Shown piece after piece: positions 35,141 through 43,444 of a stretch of DNA of 64,000 nt (positions within the stretch are counted from its first letter, which is position 1; each line of letters starts with the position of its first letter). The DNA is from Methylobacterium sp. WL1. GTDB taxonomy: Bacteria; Pseudomonadota; Alphaproteobacteria; Rhizobiales; Beijerinckiaceae. The notes under the pieces are model-generated. The model was not told the DNA's origin. It saw only the letters and a list, made by a program, of their open reading frames with translations, and did not search any database. The position numbers and the translations under genes are program-made. Location of the stretch: NCBI RefSeq assembly GCF_008000895.1, contig NZ_CP042823.1:4319001-4383000 (forward strand). Direction: 5' to 3'.

Positions 35141-36226
35141 CTAGAGCCGGTCCCCACTTCGGCGGCGCGCGCCCAAAGCTGGCGGGAAGCGCCCGGGATC
35201 GACCTCGATGGCGACCCGGTCGGCGCCGAGCGCGGAGAACCGGATGCCGGCGCCCTCGAAGGCCTGGCGCACGGCCTGGCGGATCTTCGGACGCGGGCCC
35301 TCGCCGAACTCCTCCATCCGCCGGACGCTGGAGCCCGAGACCCCAGAGGCCGCGGCGAGGTCCTGGATCGACCAGCCGAGGACCGCCCGCCCCCCCCGGA
35401 TCAGCGGCCCGATCGCGGCATCCGGCACCGCGTCGCGCGCGTCGTCCGGCACGGCGAGCACGAGGCCGAACCATTCACGCACCGCTCCGTCGGGCCCGGC
35501 CTGCGCCGCGCCGCGGCTGCTGAACCGGCGATACGTCCCGTCCGCACCGCGGACACGGTACTCCGCGCGGTAGGGCGCGCCGGTGGTCCGGGCGGCCTGC
35601 CAGGCGGCCAGGGCGACGCGGCGGTCGTCGGGATGGAGCGCGTCGAGCCAGCCGAACCCCGCCATCTCGGTGGCCGTCTGCCCGGTCAGGCGCTCCCAGC
35701 CGGCCGCCATCTCGATCTCCCCGGCGGGATGGGCCGACCAGGTCGCGGCGGTGATCGCGCGCAGGACGCCGGTCTGGCGCCCCTGCATCCAGGCCGCGAT
35801 CTGCCGGGCTTCGTGGGTGGCCGTGGTGTCGAGCAGGACGCCGTCCGTGCGGGCGGGCAGCGCATCCGGTCCGAGCACCACGCCGGTCTTCAGGGCGACC
35901 CACCGGACCGTCTGGTCGGGCCGGATGATCCGGAATTCCCGGTCGACCACGTGGCCGAGCTGGATCAGGTCCCAAAGGTCCGCTTGGGCGGCCTGGTCGT
36001 CGGGATGGATCAGCCGGCGGAACAGGCCGCGCAGGTCGTCCGTGGCCGGAAGCCCGGTCACCCGGTGGAAGCCGGGGGAGCCCCACAGCCCCCGGGTCGC
36101 GATCTCGAGCGACCAGAAGCCGACCCCGCCGCGCTCCTTGACCAGCTTCAGCATCTGGTAGGACGACAGAGGAATTCCCTCGATGATATTGTCGTTATCG
36201 AACGCAGAAACAGGATCATGCTTCAT
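35141..36226 (-). CDS. PAS-PAS-HTH sensory regulator
   Basis: A 361-residue soluble protein with two PAS domains and a C-terminal HTH. PAS1 (about residues 30-145) has GGVGFWSLEIATRGLWGSP and RLIHPDDQAAQ; PAS2 (about 150-270) has WERLTGQTATEMAGFGWLDA, LHPDDRRVAL and YRAEYRVRGADGTYRRFSS. Residues about 278-325 resemble an XRE-type HTH (GRAVLGWSIQDLAAASGVSG). PAS plus HTH suggests a ligand- or redox-controlled DNA binder. It is divergent from the che cluster across 620 bases, so it may control it; this is inference. Confidence 0.8.
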   Translation of the reverse strand: MKHDPVSAFDNDNIIEGIPLSSYQMLKLVKERGGVGFWSLEIATRGLWGSPGFHRVTGLPATDDLRGLFRRLIHPDDQAAQADLWDLIQLGHVVDREFRIIRPDQTVRWVALKTGVVLGPDALPARTDGVLLDTTATHEARQIAAWMQGRQTGVLRAITAATWSAHPAGEIEMAAGWERLTGQTATEMAGFGWLDALHPDDRRVALAAWQAARTTGAPYRAEYRVRGADGTYRRFSSRGAAQAGPDGAVREWFGLVLAVPDDARDAVPDAAIGPLIRGGRAVLGWSIQDLAAASGVSGSSVRRMEEFGEGPRPKIRQAVRQAFEGAGIRFSALGADRVAIEVDPGRFPPALGARRRSGDRL

Positions 36227-36848
36227 CTAAAATAACTCAAACTCAGCATTTAACGATCAGATCAGGCCGTACAAAGATCTATATTTAGCGCGCAGCGATG
36301 TCCGCCGAACAGTATTTCTCCCCTGGATCTAGTAACGCAGCCACGACCGTCTCCGCTAGCGCAAGCTGAGCAAAGCTTCGCTGCGGTGCCGGCATGCCCC
36401 CGGGTGCCCCATCCCATGAGGTCCGGGCGGGTGGCTCGGCCGAGGCCGGCCGACGGGCCGTCTACTTAAAGTTCCCGATCGCGTCCAGGGTGCAGCAATC
36501 TCCGCCAGTGATCCGGAGCGGTCACATGTGCCGTTGGCTAAGTGAGCCGATTCTGATCAATCTCAAGGGGGGACCAACATTTTTATGAACCGTCTGAGCA
36601 GATTTCAATCAGAAAAAAACTTGTGACTCAGCGCATTCTTGATAAAGATTATGAGGTCATTAGTTTATGCGTGTCACATTATATTCACGTAACCGTAATT
36701 CACGACAATATGTATTATGTACCGGTAAATTTAGCTTCAGAACCATCCGAAAACTCGCACACCCGTCACGCGTCTACTTGAATACCAGCACACCCGCTTC
36801 TTCCGAGGAGCGGGAAACCCTCTGACCCCGATACCAAGGCGTCGACAC
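36227..36848. promoter_or_regulatory. AT-rich promoter region between the PAS regulator and the che cluster
   Basis: A 620-base gap, strongly AT-rich after 36,590, with no supported gene. It contains CCGGTAAATTT at 36722-36732, shared with the region before the receptor gene at 18375, and a repeated ATTCACG near 36,680-36,705. It probably holds the main promoter of the whole chemosensory cluster and the promoter of the PAS-HTH gene. Confidence 0.5.
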
Positions 36849-38780
36849 ATGGCTCTCGCGAAGAAATCCGCCATCCACTCCTTCCCGGCCGCGACTGCCC
36901 CGCGGGAGAACGTGCCGGCCTCCGCGGGTCGATCGCACCTCGTCGCCGAGGCGGAGAAGCGCAAGGCCCGGACCTTCGCGCGCCAGCAGAAGGCAGCCGA
37001 GCGGATCGCCTCGGCCACCGCCGAGCTGTCCAGCGGGATCGCCGAGGCGGCGGCCGCCGCCGAGGAGCTGCGCAAGGCCTCCGAGCAGATCGGCGTCGGC
37101 GCCGAGGAGGCCGCGGGCGCCGCCCAGGAGACCATGAAGGCGGTGAGCCAGGGCGGGGCCCTGATCCAGGCCGCCAAGGAGAACGCCACCAACTCCCTGC
37201 GCAAGACCGAGGCCCTGTCCGGTCTCGTCGTCGAGACCGCCGCGCAGATCGGCGCGTCGGTCGCGGCCATCGTCAAGGCGTCCGAGCGCCAGGAGGCATC
37301 GGTGAAGCTGGTCGAGGAGCTCGACCGGCAGGCCAGCGCCATCGGCGAGATCGTGAAGGCCGTGGCCCGGATCGCCGACCAGACCAACCTGCTGGCGCTG
37401 AACGCCGCCATCGAGGCGGCTCGGGCCGGCCAGCACGGCAAGGGCTTCGCGGTGGTCGCCGACGAGGTGCGCACCCTGGCCGAGACCAGCGAGAAGTCCG
37501 CCCGCGACATCCAGGCGCTCGTGGCGCAGATCCAGGCCGACGTGAAGGTCGCGGCCGACGGGATCAGCCAGTCGGCGAGCTCGGCCCGCTCTCAGGTCGA
37601 GACCGGCCGGGCGGTCAGCGGCCAGCTCGCGCGGGTCCGCACCGACATGGCCGAGATCATCGAGGGCTGCAACGAGCTGGCCCGGGCCGCCGAGGAATCG
37701 GCCACCGCCGCCACCGAGGCGCAGAAGGGCGCGGAGATCATCGCGGCCGCCGCCGAGGAGCAGAGCGCGGCCTGTCAGGAGGCCGGCAAGATGGTCGAGC
37801 AGCAGACCACGGCGCTGTCGCAGAGCGAGGATGCCGCCCAGGAGCTGTCCGGCCTCGCCGAGGAGCTGAAGAACAGCACCAATATCGGCAAGAGCGCCGA
37901 GGAGGTCGCCTCCGCGGCGGAAGAGCTGTCCAGCGCCGTCGAGGAGATCAACCGCGCCGCCGGACAGGTCACGATCGCCCTCGACGAGATCACCAAGGGC
38001 GCGCAGCAGCAATCGGCCGCGACCCAGCAATCCTCGGCGGCGATCGCACAGATCGAGCGGCGCGCCCAGGTGACCCAGACCCTGGCGGCCGCCGCCGTGG
38101 AGAAGGCGCAGGTGATCTCGGAGTCGCTGGCCGAGAACAAAAACCTGGTCGACGCGATGATGGAGGGCCTGCAGCAATCCGTCGAGGCGGGCCGCGTCAG
38201 CCGCGATCAGGTCGCCGCGCTGGAGCAGGTCAGCCGGCGCATCGACAAGATCGTCGACGCGATCACCACGGTCTCGATCCAGACCAACATGCTGGCGGTC
38301 AACGGCTCGGTCGAGGCGGCCCGCGCGGGTGAGTTCGGCAAGGGCTTCGCCGTCGTCTCGACGGACATCCGAAACCTCGCCCGGGATTCCGCCGAGAACG
38401 CCGAGCGGATCAAGGACACGGTCAAGGCCATCCAGGACACGATCGTGTTCGTGCGCGGCGATATCCAGGAGATCGCCGACGGCGCCGCCAGCGAGGTCGA
38501 GAAGAGCGGCGCCATCTCCCGCAACTTCGACACTGTGATCAAGGACATGGCCGAGGTGCTGGGCGGCAACCGGGAGATCCTGAGCGGCGCCGACGGCATC
38601 ACCCGCATGGTCCGGGAAGTCCAGACCGCGATCGAGCAGGTCGCCGCCGCGGCCCAGCAGGCCGCCCGCACCTCCGCGGAGGCCGGGATCGCCGCCAGCG
38701 AGCAGGGCAAGGGCGCCGAGCAGCTCGCCGCCGCGATCGAGGAGATCGCCTCGCTCGCCGACGAGCTCCAGGCCGCCTGA
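36849..38780 (+). CDS. soluble chemoreceptor with two signalling tips
   Basis: A 643-residue protein, almost all alpha-helical coiled coil, with no membrane segment and no recognisable sensor domain. Two separate MCP hairpin-tip motifs are present: [19 protein letters not shown] near residue 177 and [20 protein letters not shown] near residue 477, each followed by GKGFAVV. The first is canonical; the second is diverged (NM, VNGSV). The two halves are joined by long heptad helices ([18 protein letters not shown]). Such a protein could bind CheW/CheA at both ends. It heads the che cluster, 31 bases before the triple-CheW gene. Confidence 0.9.
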   Translation: MALAKKSAIHSFPAATAPRENVPASAGRSHLVAEAEKRKARTFARQQKAAERIASATAELSSGIAEAAAAAEELRKASEQIGVGAEEAAGAAQETMKAVSQGGALIQAAKENATNSLRKTEALSGLVVETAAQIGASVAAIVKASERQEASVKLVEELDRQASAIGEIVKAVARIADQTNLLALNAAIEAARAGQHGKGFAVVADEVRTLAETSEKSARDIQALVAQIQADVKVAADGISQSASSARSQVETGRAVSGQLARVRTDMAEIIEGCNELARAAEESATAATEAQKGAEIIAAAAEEQSAACQEAGKMVEQQTTALSQSEDAAQELSGLAEELKNSTNIGKSAEEVASAAEELSSAVEEINRAAGQVTIALDEITKGAQQQSAATQQSSAAIAQIERRAQVTQTLAAAAVEKAQVISESLAENKNLVDAMMEGLQQSVEAGRVSRDQVAALEQVSRRIDKIVDAITTVSIQTNMLAVNGSVEAARAGEFGKGFAVVSTDIRNLARDSAENAERIKDTVKAIQDTIVFVRGDIQEIADGAASEVEKSGAISRNFDTVIKDMAEVLGGNREILSGADGITRMVREVQTAIEQVAAAAQQAARTSAEAGIAASEQGKGAEQLAAAIEEIASLADELQAA

Positions 38781-38811
38781 GCCGAACCGCCCGGGGAGCG
38801 AGAGACCGACC

Positions 38812-40410
38812 ATGGCAAACGCAGCAGCTCAGGCGGTGCAGGCGCCGGATTCCGGGTTCACGCCCGATCCGGGGGAGGCCGCCGCGCAGCCGGACCACGC
38901 GGACGGCCGCAGCGAGGCCCGCCAGTTCGTGATCTTCCACGTCGAGACGGAGATGTTCGCCGTCGCGCTGGCCGACGTGCAGGAGATCATCCGGATCCCC
39001 GAGGTGGTGCGGGTGCCGTTCAGCCCCGCCTCGCTGCTGGGGCTGGCCAACCTGCGCGGCACGGTCCTGCCGGTGCTCAACCTGCGGGACGTGTTCGCCT
39101 TCCCGCCGGTGCTCAACGACGACGCCACCCGGGTGGTGGTGCTCGACCAGGGCAATCCGATCGGCCTCGTGGTCGACCGGATGGCGAACGTGGTCACGGT
39201 CGATCCCGAGCGGATCGAGCCGACCTCGGCGATCGAGGGCAGCGTCGACACCAGCCTCCTGACCGGGATGATCAAGGGCGAGGACGGCCGGTCCATGGTG
39301 ATGATCCTGGACGCGGCCCAGCTGGTGAGCCGCGAGTTCAGCCAGATCGCCACCAAGGTCCGCCGGGCCGCCGGCCAGGTGCAGGGCGCCGACCCGGCTT
39401 CGTCCGCCCGGGCCGAGGTCGAGGCGGACGAGGACCAGCTCGTGAGCTTCGAGGTGGCGGGTCAGGAATACGCCTTCCCGATCGAGCGGGTGCAGGAGAT
39501 CGTGCAGCTGCCCGAGCGCCTCACCCACGTCCCGAACGCGCCCTCCCACGTGCTCGGGGTGATCACCCTGCGCAACCGCCTGCTGCCGCTCGTGTCCCTG
39601 CGCGAGATGTTCGGCCTCCCGGCCAAGGAATTCACCGAGACCAACAAGGTCGTGGTGGTGTCGCTGGGCGAGGGCGGGACCCTGTCGGTCGGCGTCGTGA
39701 TGGACAGCGTCAAGGAGGTGCTGCGGGTCAGCCGCAACCTCGTCGAGGCGATGCCGGCCCTGCTGTCTCAGGACGGCGGCATGGACGAGATCCAGGCGAT
39801 CTGCCGGCTGCAGGAGGGTCGGCGGCTGGTCTCCGTCCTGTCGGTCGAGAAGATGTTCGACACCACCGAGCTGCGCAAGCTGGCTGCCACGGAGAACGAG
39901 GGCATGAGCGCCGACGGACGACAGGACGGAGACGAGCGCCAGGACGCCGCCGACGAGGAGCAGTTCGTGGTGTTCCGCCTGATGGGCGAGGAATACGGCG
40001 TGCCGATCGAGGCCGTGCAGGAGATCGTCCGCGTGCCGGACGAGCTGACCCGGATCCCGAAGGCGCCGGCCTTCGTGGAGGGGGTGATCAACCTGCGCGG
40101 CATCGTGCTGCCGGTGGTGGACCAGCGCCGCCGCTTCAACCTCGCCGAGGCGGAGCGCAACGACCGCCAGCGGATCATGGTCTTCACCGTCCGCGGCGTC
40201 CAGACCGGCTTCATCGTCGATTCGGTCTCGGAGGTGATGCGGATCTCGGCCAAGGCGATCGGCGACGCGCCCAACCTCTCGGACACGCAGACGCGCCTGA
40301 TCCGCCGGGTCGCCAACCTGGAGAGCCAGAAGCGCATGGTGCTGCTGCTCGACACGATGCAGCTCCTGGACACCCAGGAAGCCGCCGCCGTCCGGCTCAG
40401 CACCCATTGA
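38812..40410 (+). CDS. cheW: triple-domain CheW coupling protein
   Basis: A 532-residue protein made of three CheW domains in series, starting near residues 37 (ARQFVIFHVETEMFAVALAD), 207 (DQLVSFEVAGQEYAFPIERV) and 382 (EQFVVFRLMGEEYGVPIEAV). Each has the V(Q/D)EI strand and the GLANLRG, GVITLRN or GVINLRG loop that contacts receptors and kinase. Ordinary CheW has one domain of about 160 residues. A triple form could crosslink an array. It directly follows the double-tip receptor and precedes cheB. Confidence 0.93.
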   Translation: MANAAAQAVQAPDSGFTPDPGEAAAQPDHADGRSEARQFVIFHVETEMFAVALADVQEIIRIPEVVRVPFSPASLLGLANLRGTVLPVLNLRDVFAFPPVLNDDATRVVVLDQGNPIGLVVDRMANVVTVDPERIEPTSAIEGSVDTSLLTGMIKGEDGRSMVMILDAAQLVSREFSQIATKVRRAAGQVQGADPASSARAEVEADEDQLVSFEVAGQEYAFPIERVQEIVQLPERLTHVPNAPSHVLGVITLRNRLLPLVSLREMFGLPAKEFTETNKVVVVSLGEGGTLSVGVVMDSVKEVLRVSRNLVEAMPALLSQDGGMDEIQAICRLQEGRRLVSVLSVEKMFDTTELRKLAATENEGMSADGRQDGDERQDAADEEQFVVFRLMGEEYGVPIEAVQEIVRVPDELTRIPKAPAFVEGVINLRGIVLPVVDQRRRFNLAEAERNDRQRIMVFTVRGVQTGFIVDSVSEVMRISAKAIGDAPNLSDTQTRLIRRVANLESQKRMVLLLDTMQLLDTQEAAAVRLSTH

Positions 40411-40474
40411 GCGCGGGTCCGGGCCCCGGCTCGGCCCGACGCCCCCTCATCCCGTCACCCTGGCGAGACCCCGC

Positions 40475-41578
40475 ATGATCCGAGCCCTCGTGGCCGATGA
40501 TTCCGCGTTGATGCGCAGGCACCTCACGCAGCTCCTCGAGTCGGCGGGCGGCTTCACGGTCCAGACGGCCCGCAACGGCCTCGAGGTCCTGGAGGCGCTG
40601 CGGACCTTCGATCCGCACGTGATCACCCTCGACGTCAACATGCCCGAGATGGACGGGATCACCTGCCTGTCGCGGATCATGAGCGAGGATCCGCGGCCGG
40701 TGGTGATGGTCTCGTCGCTGACCGAGCAAGGTGCCGAGACGACCCTGCAGGCGCTGAGCCTCGGGGCGGTGGACTTCGTGCAGAAGCCCGGCGGCACGAT
40801 CTCCCTGTCGATCGACCGGATCCACCGCGAACTCCTGATGAAAATCCGCAGCGCCGCGACCACCCGGGTCCGCCGCAGCACCGGCCTGCGCGGGCGCCTG
40901 GCCGCCCAGCGCCGGCGCGCCACACCGGAGCCGCCGCCCCGGTCTCCTTCGCGCGCGGGGCCGACCGGGTTGGTGCTGGTGGGCGTGTCCACGGGGGGGC
41001 CCGGAGTGCTGGAGGAGATCCTGCCCCGCCTGCCGAAGGATTTCCCCTGGCCGGTCCTGGTCGCGCAACACATGCCGAGCAGCTTCACCGGCGTCTTCGC
41101 CCGCCGGCTGAACGACCTCTGCGCCGTCTCGGTGGTGGAGGTCGCCCGGCAGATGCCGATCGAGCCCGGCACGGTCTACATCGCCAAGGGGGATGCCGAC
41201 CTCGTCGTCACCCGCCGGGGCACCGGCTACTCGGCGACGCCGCTGCCGCAGAGCAACGAGCATATCTGGCATCCCAGCGTCGCCCGCATGGTCGAGAGCG
41301 CGCTCGCGCATCTCCCGGCCAACCGGCTGATCGCCGTGCAGCTCACCGGCATGGGCGACGACGGCGCCGAGGCCATGGCCCGGGTGCGGGCCGGCGGCGG
41401 CATGACCATCGCGCAGGACGAGGACACCAGCATCGTCTTCGGCATGCCGCACGAACTCATCAAGCGCGGCGGGGCCAGCCTGGTCCTGCCGAGCGACGCG
41501 ATCGCAGAGCAGCTCGTCGGGTGGCTCCGTGCCCCGGAAGCCGGCGCTCGAGCCGGGGAACGCCGCCGTGGCCCTTAA
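40475..41578 (+). CDS. cheB: chemotaxis response regulator methylesterase CheB
   Basis: A 367-residue CheB. The receiver domain (LVADDSALMRRHLTQLLE, phospho-Asp 53 in ITLDVNMPEMDG, VSSLTEQG, VDFVQKPGG) is joined by an arginine-rich linker to the esterase domain with catalytic Ser in VGVSTGGPG, His in VAQHMPSSFTG and Asp in LTGMGDDGAEAM. It removes methyl groups from receptors. The tail (GARAGERRRGP) overlaps the start of the HEAT-repeat gene. Confidence 0.94.
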   Translation: MIRALVADDSALMRRHLTQLLESAGGFTVQTARNGLEVLEALRTFDPHVITLDVNMPEMDGITCLSRIMSEDPRPVVMVSSLTEQGAETTLQALSLGAVDFVQKPGGTISLSIDRIHRELLMKIRSAATTRVRRSTGLRGRLAAQRRRATPEPPPRSPSRAGPTGLVLVGVSTGGPGVLEEILPRLPKDFPWPVLVAQHMPSSFTGVFARRLNDLCAVSVVEVARQMPIEPGTVYIAKGDADLVVTRRGTGYSATPLPQSNEHIWHPSVARMVESALAHLPANRLIAVQLTGMGDDGAEAMARVRAGGGMTIAQDEDTSIVFGMPHELIKRGGASLVLPSDAIAEQLVGWLRAPEAGARAGERRRGP

Positions 41579-42184
41579 GAAACCGACCCTGCCGAAGCCC
41601 GACGCCGAGGCGCCGCCGCACGCGGATCTCGACGCGCTCACGGCCGCCCTCGCCTCGCCGGAAAGCGGCGAGCGGCGCCGGGCCGCCCGCGAACTCGGCG
41701 CCTTCCGGAGGCCGGGCCGCTGCTGTGCGCGCATCTCGGCCGCGAGCCCGCCGCCAGCGTCCGCGCCGTGATCCTGACGACGCTGATCCGCCTCAAGTCC
41801 CCCGCGGTGGTGGAAGGCCTGCTGCCCTTGCTCCGCAGCGAGGACAGCGGGCTGCGCAACGCCGCGATCGAGGTGCTCCAGGAGATGCCCGCCGAGGTCG
41901 AGCCGCACGTCGCCGACCTGCTGGCCGATCCCGACAGCGACGTCCGCATCCTGACGGTCAACATGCTGAGCCTGCTGCCGCACCCGAAGGCGCCGGACTG
42001 GCTGGCCGAGGTCGTGGCGCACGATCCCCACATCAACGTCTGCGCGGCGGCGGTGGACGGCCTCGCGGAGATCGGCAACGAGGCCGCCGTCGCGCCGCTC
42101 CAGGCCCTGGCCGCGCGCTTCCCGGAGGTGCCGTTCATCCGCTTCGCGGCCGCCGCGGCGATCCGCCGGATCGGAGGCGCATGA
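41568..42184 (+). pseudogene. HEAT-repeat protein of the che cluster, frameshifted
   Basis: Helical-repeat protein of about 205 residues once repaired. GTG 41568 gives ALKKPTLPKPDAEAPPHADL then LDALTAALASPESGERRRAA. Near 41704-41706 one C appears lost; the other frame gives EAGPLLCAHLGREPAASVRA, then VILTTLIRLKSPAVVEGLLP, HVADLLADPDSDVRILTVNM and HDPHINVCAAAVDGLAEIG, which are HEAT/PBS-lyase repeats. It overlaps cheB at its start and cheR at its stop (ATGATG). HEAT proteins are scaffolds, so it may organise the array. GTG 41529 is an alternative start. Confidence 0.75.
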
Positions 42185-43059
42185 TGCAATCCTCCCGTTC
42201 CCTCGGGCAGACCGCCTCGGCGATCCAGATCAGCGAGGACGAGTACGAGAAGTTCTACGAGTATTTCTATCGCCGCACGGGCATCTCGTTCAGCGGCAAG
42301 AAGGAGTATTTCGTCGAGAAGCGACTCCTGGAGCGGATCGCCAAGACTGGCAGCGACAGCTTCAAGGCCTACTTCACCCTGCTGCGCTTCCAGGCGTCGG
42401 GGGAGGAGCTGCAGCATCTCGTCAACCTGATGACGGTCAACGAGACCTACTTCTTCCGCGAGGACTATCAGTTCGATGCCCTGGTTCGGGGCATCCTGCC
42501 CGAGATCACCCGGACGCGCCGGCCCGGCGCGACGCTGCGGATCTGGTCGATGCCCTGCTCGACCGGGGAGGAGCCCTACTCGATCGCGATCCAGATCCTC
42601 GAACACTGGTCGCGGGCGGACGAGTTCGCCATCGAGATCACCGGGTCGGACATCGATTCCCGGGTGCTGGCCGATGCCCGCAAGGGGATCTACGGCAACC
42701 GCTCCCTGCAGCGGTTGTCGCCGGAGCTGCGCAAGAAGTATTTCCGCCGTCTCGGCGACGACCAGTTCGAGATCCACGAGGAGCTGCGCAGCTCCATCGA
42801 GTTCTCGATCGCCAACCTATCCGACCCGATCCACATGCACCGCTATCGCGCGATGGACGTGATCTTCTGTCGGAACCTGCTGATCTACTTCGACGACACG
42901 TCCCGACGCGCCGCGGTCGAGGCGCTCTACGAATGCCTGATCCCGGGCGGGTTCATCTGCCTGGGCCATTCGGAGAGCATGAGCCGCATGTCGTCGATGT
43001 TCCTGCCGCGCAAGTTCGGCGACACGATCGTCTACCAAAGACCGATCGAACAGGATTGA
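42181..43059 (+). CDS. cheR: chemoreceptor methyltransferase CheR
   Basis: A 292-residue CheR. The N-terminal helical domain has ISEDEYEKFYEYFYRRTGIS and MTVNETYFFRE; the SAM-binding domain has RIWSMPCSTGEEPYSIAIQI, ITGSDIDSRVLADARKGIYG, VIFCRNLLIYFD and PGGFICLGHSES. It methylates receptor glutamates, opposite to CheB. The start overlaps the HEAT gene stop. Confidence 0.95.
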   Translation: MMQSSRSLGQTASAIQISEDEYEKFYEYFYRRTGISFSGKKEYFVEKRLLERIAKTGSDSFKAYFTLLRFQASGEELQHLVNLMTVNETYFFREDYQFDALVRGILPEITRTRRPGATLRIWSMPCSTGEEPYSIAIQILEHWSRADEFAIEITGSDIDSRVLADARKGIYGNRSLQRLSPELRKKYFRRLGDDQFEIHEELRSSIEFSIANLSDPIHMHRYRAMDVIFCRNLLIYFDDTSRRAAVEALYECLIPGGFICLGHSESMSRMSSMFLPRKFGDTIVYQRPIEQD

Positions 43060-43066
43060 GACGGGC

Positions 43067-43444
43067 ATGTCCGGGAAACGAATACTTGTCGTCGAAGACG
43101 GCATCACGATGCGGATGTTCTACCAGGACGTGCTCGGCCGGGCCGGGTTCGTGGTCGAGGAGGCCACCAACGGGGTCGAGGGCCTGGAGAAGGCGCTGCT
43201 CGGCGGCTACGACCTGATGATCGTCGACATCAACATGCCCAAGATGGACGGCTACGAGCTGGTGTCCCGGATCCGGCGCGAGCCGTCGCTCCAGGCGACC
43301 CCGGTGGTCACGATCAGCACCGAGGCCCAGGACGCGGATGCGAGCCGGGCCTACGAGGTCGGCGCCAACTTCTACATCGTCAAGCCGGCCGATCCCGTGC
43401 TGCTGGTCGAGACCGCGCGCCTGCTGACGGGCGCGCAGCCATGA
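43067..43444 (+). CDS. cheY: single-domain response regulator (CheY-like)
   Basis: A 125-residue receiver domain: RILVVEDGITMRMFYQDVLG, phospho-Asp 54 in LMIVDINMPKMDGYEL, VTISTEAQDADA and the lysine of YIVKPADP. It should be phosphorylated by CheA, whose start codon overlaps its stop (ATGA). No output domain, so it works by protein contact. Confidence 0.93.
   Translation: MSGKRILVVEDGITMRMFYQDVLGRAGFVVEEATNGVEGLEKALLGGYDLMIVDINMPKMDGYELVSRIRREPSLQATPVVTISTEAQDADASRAYEVGANFYIVKPADPVLLVETARLLTGAQP

Noticed and set aside
41529..41771. Separate 80-residue gene at the end of cheB
   Set aside because: It is the first part of the frameshifted HEAT-repeat protein, not an independent gene.
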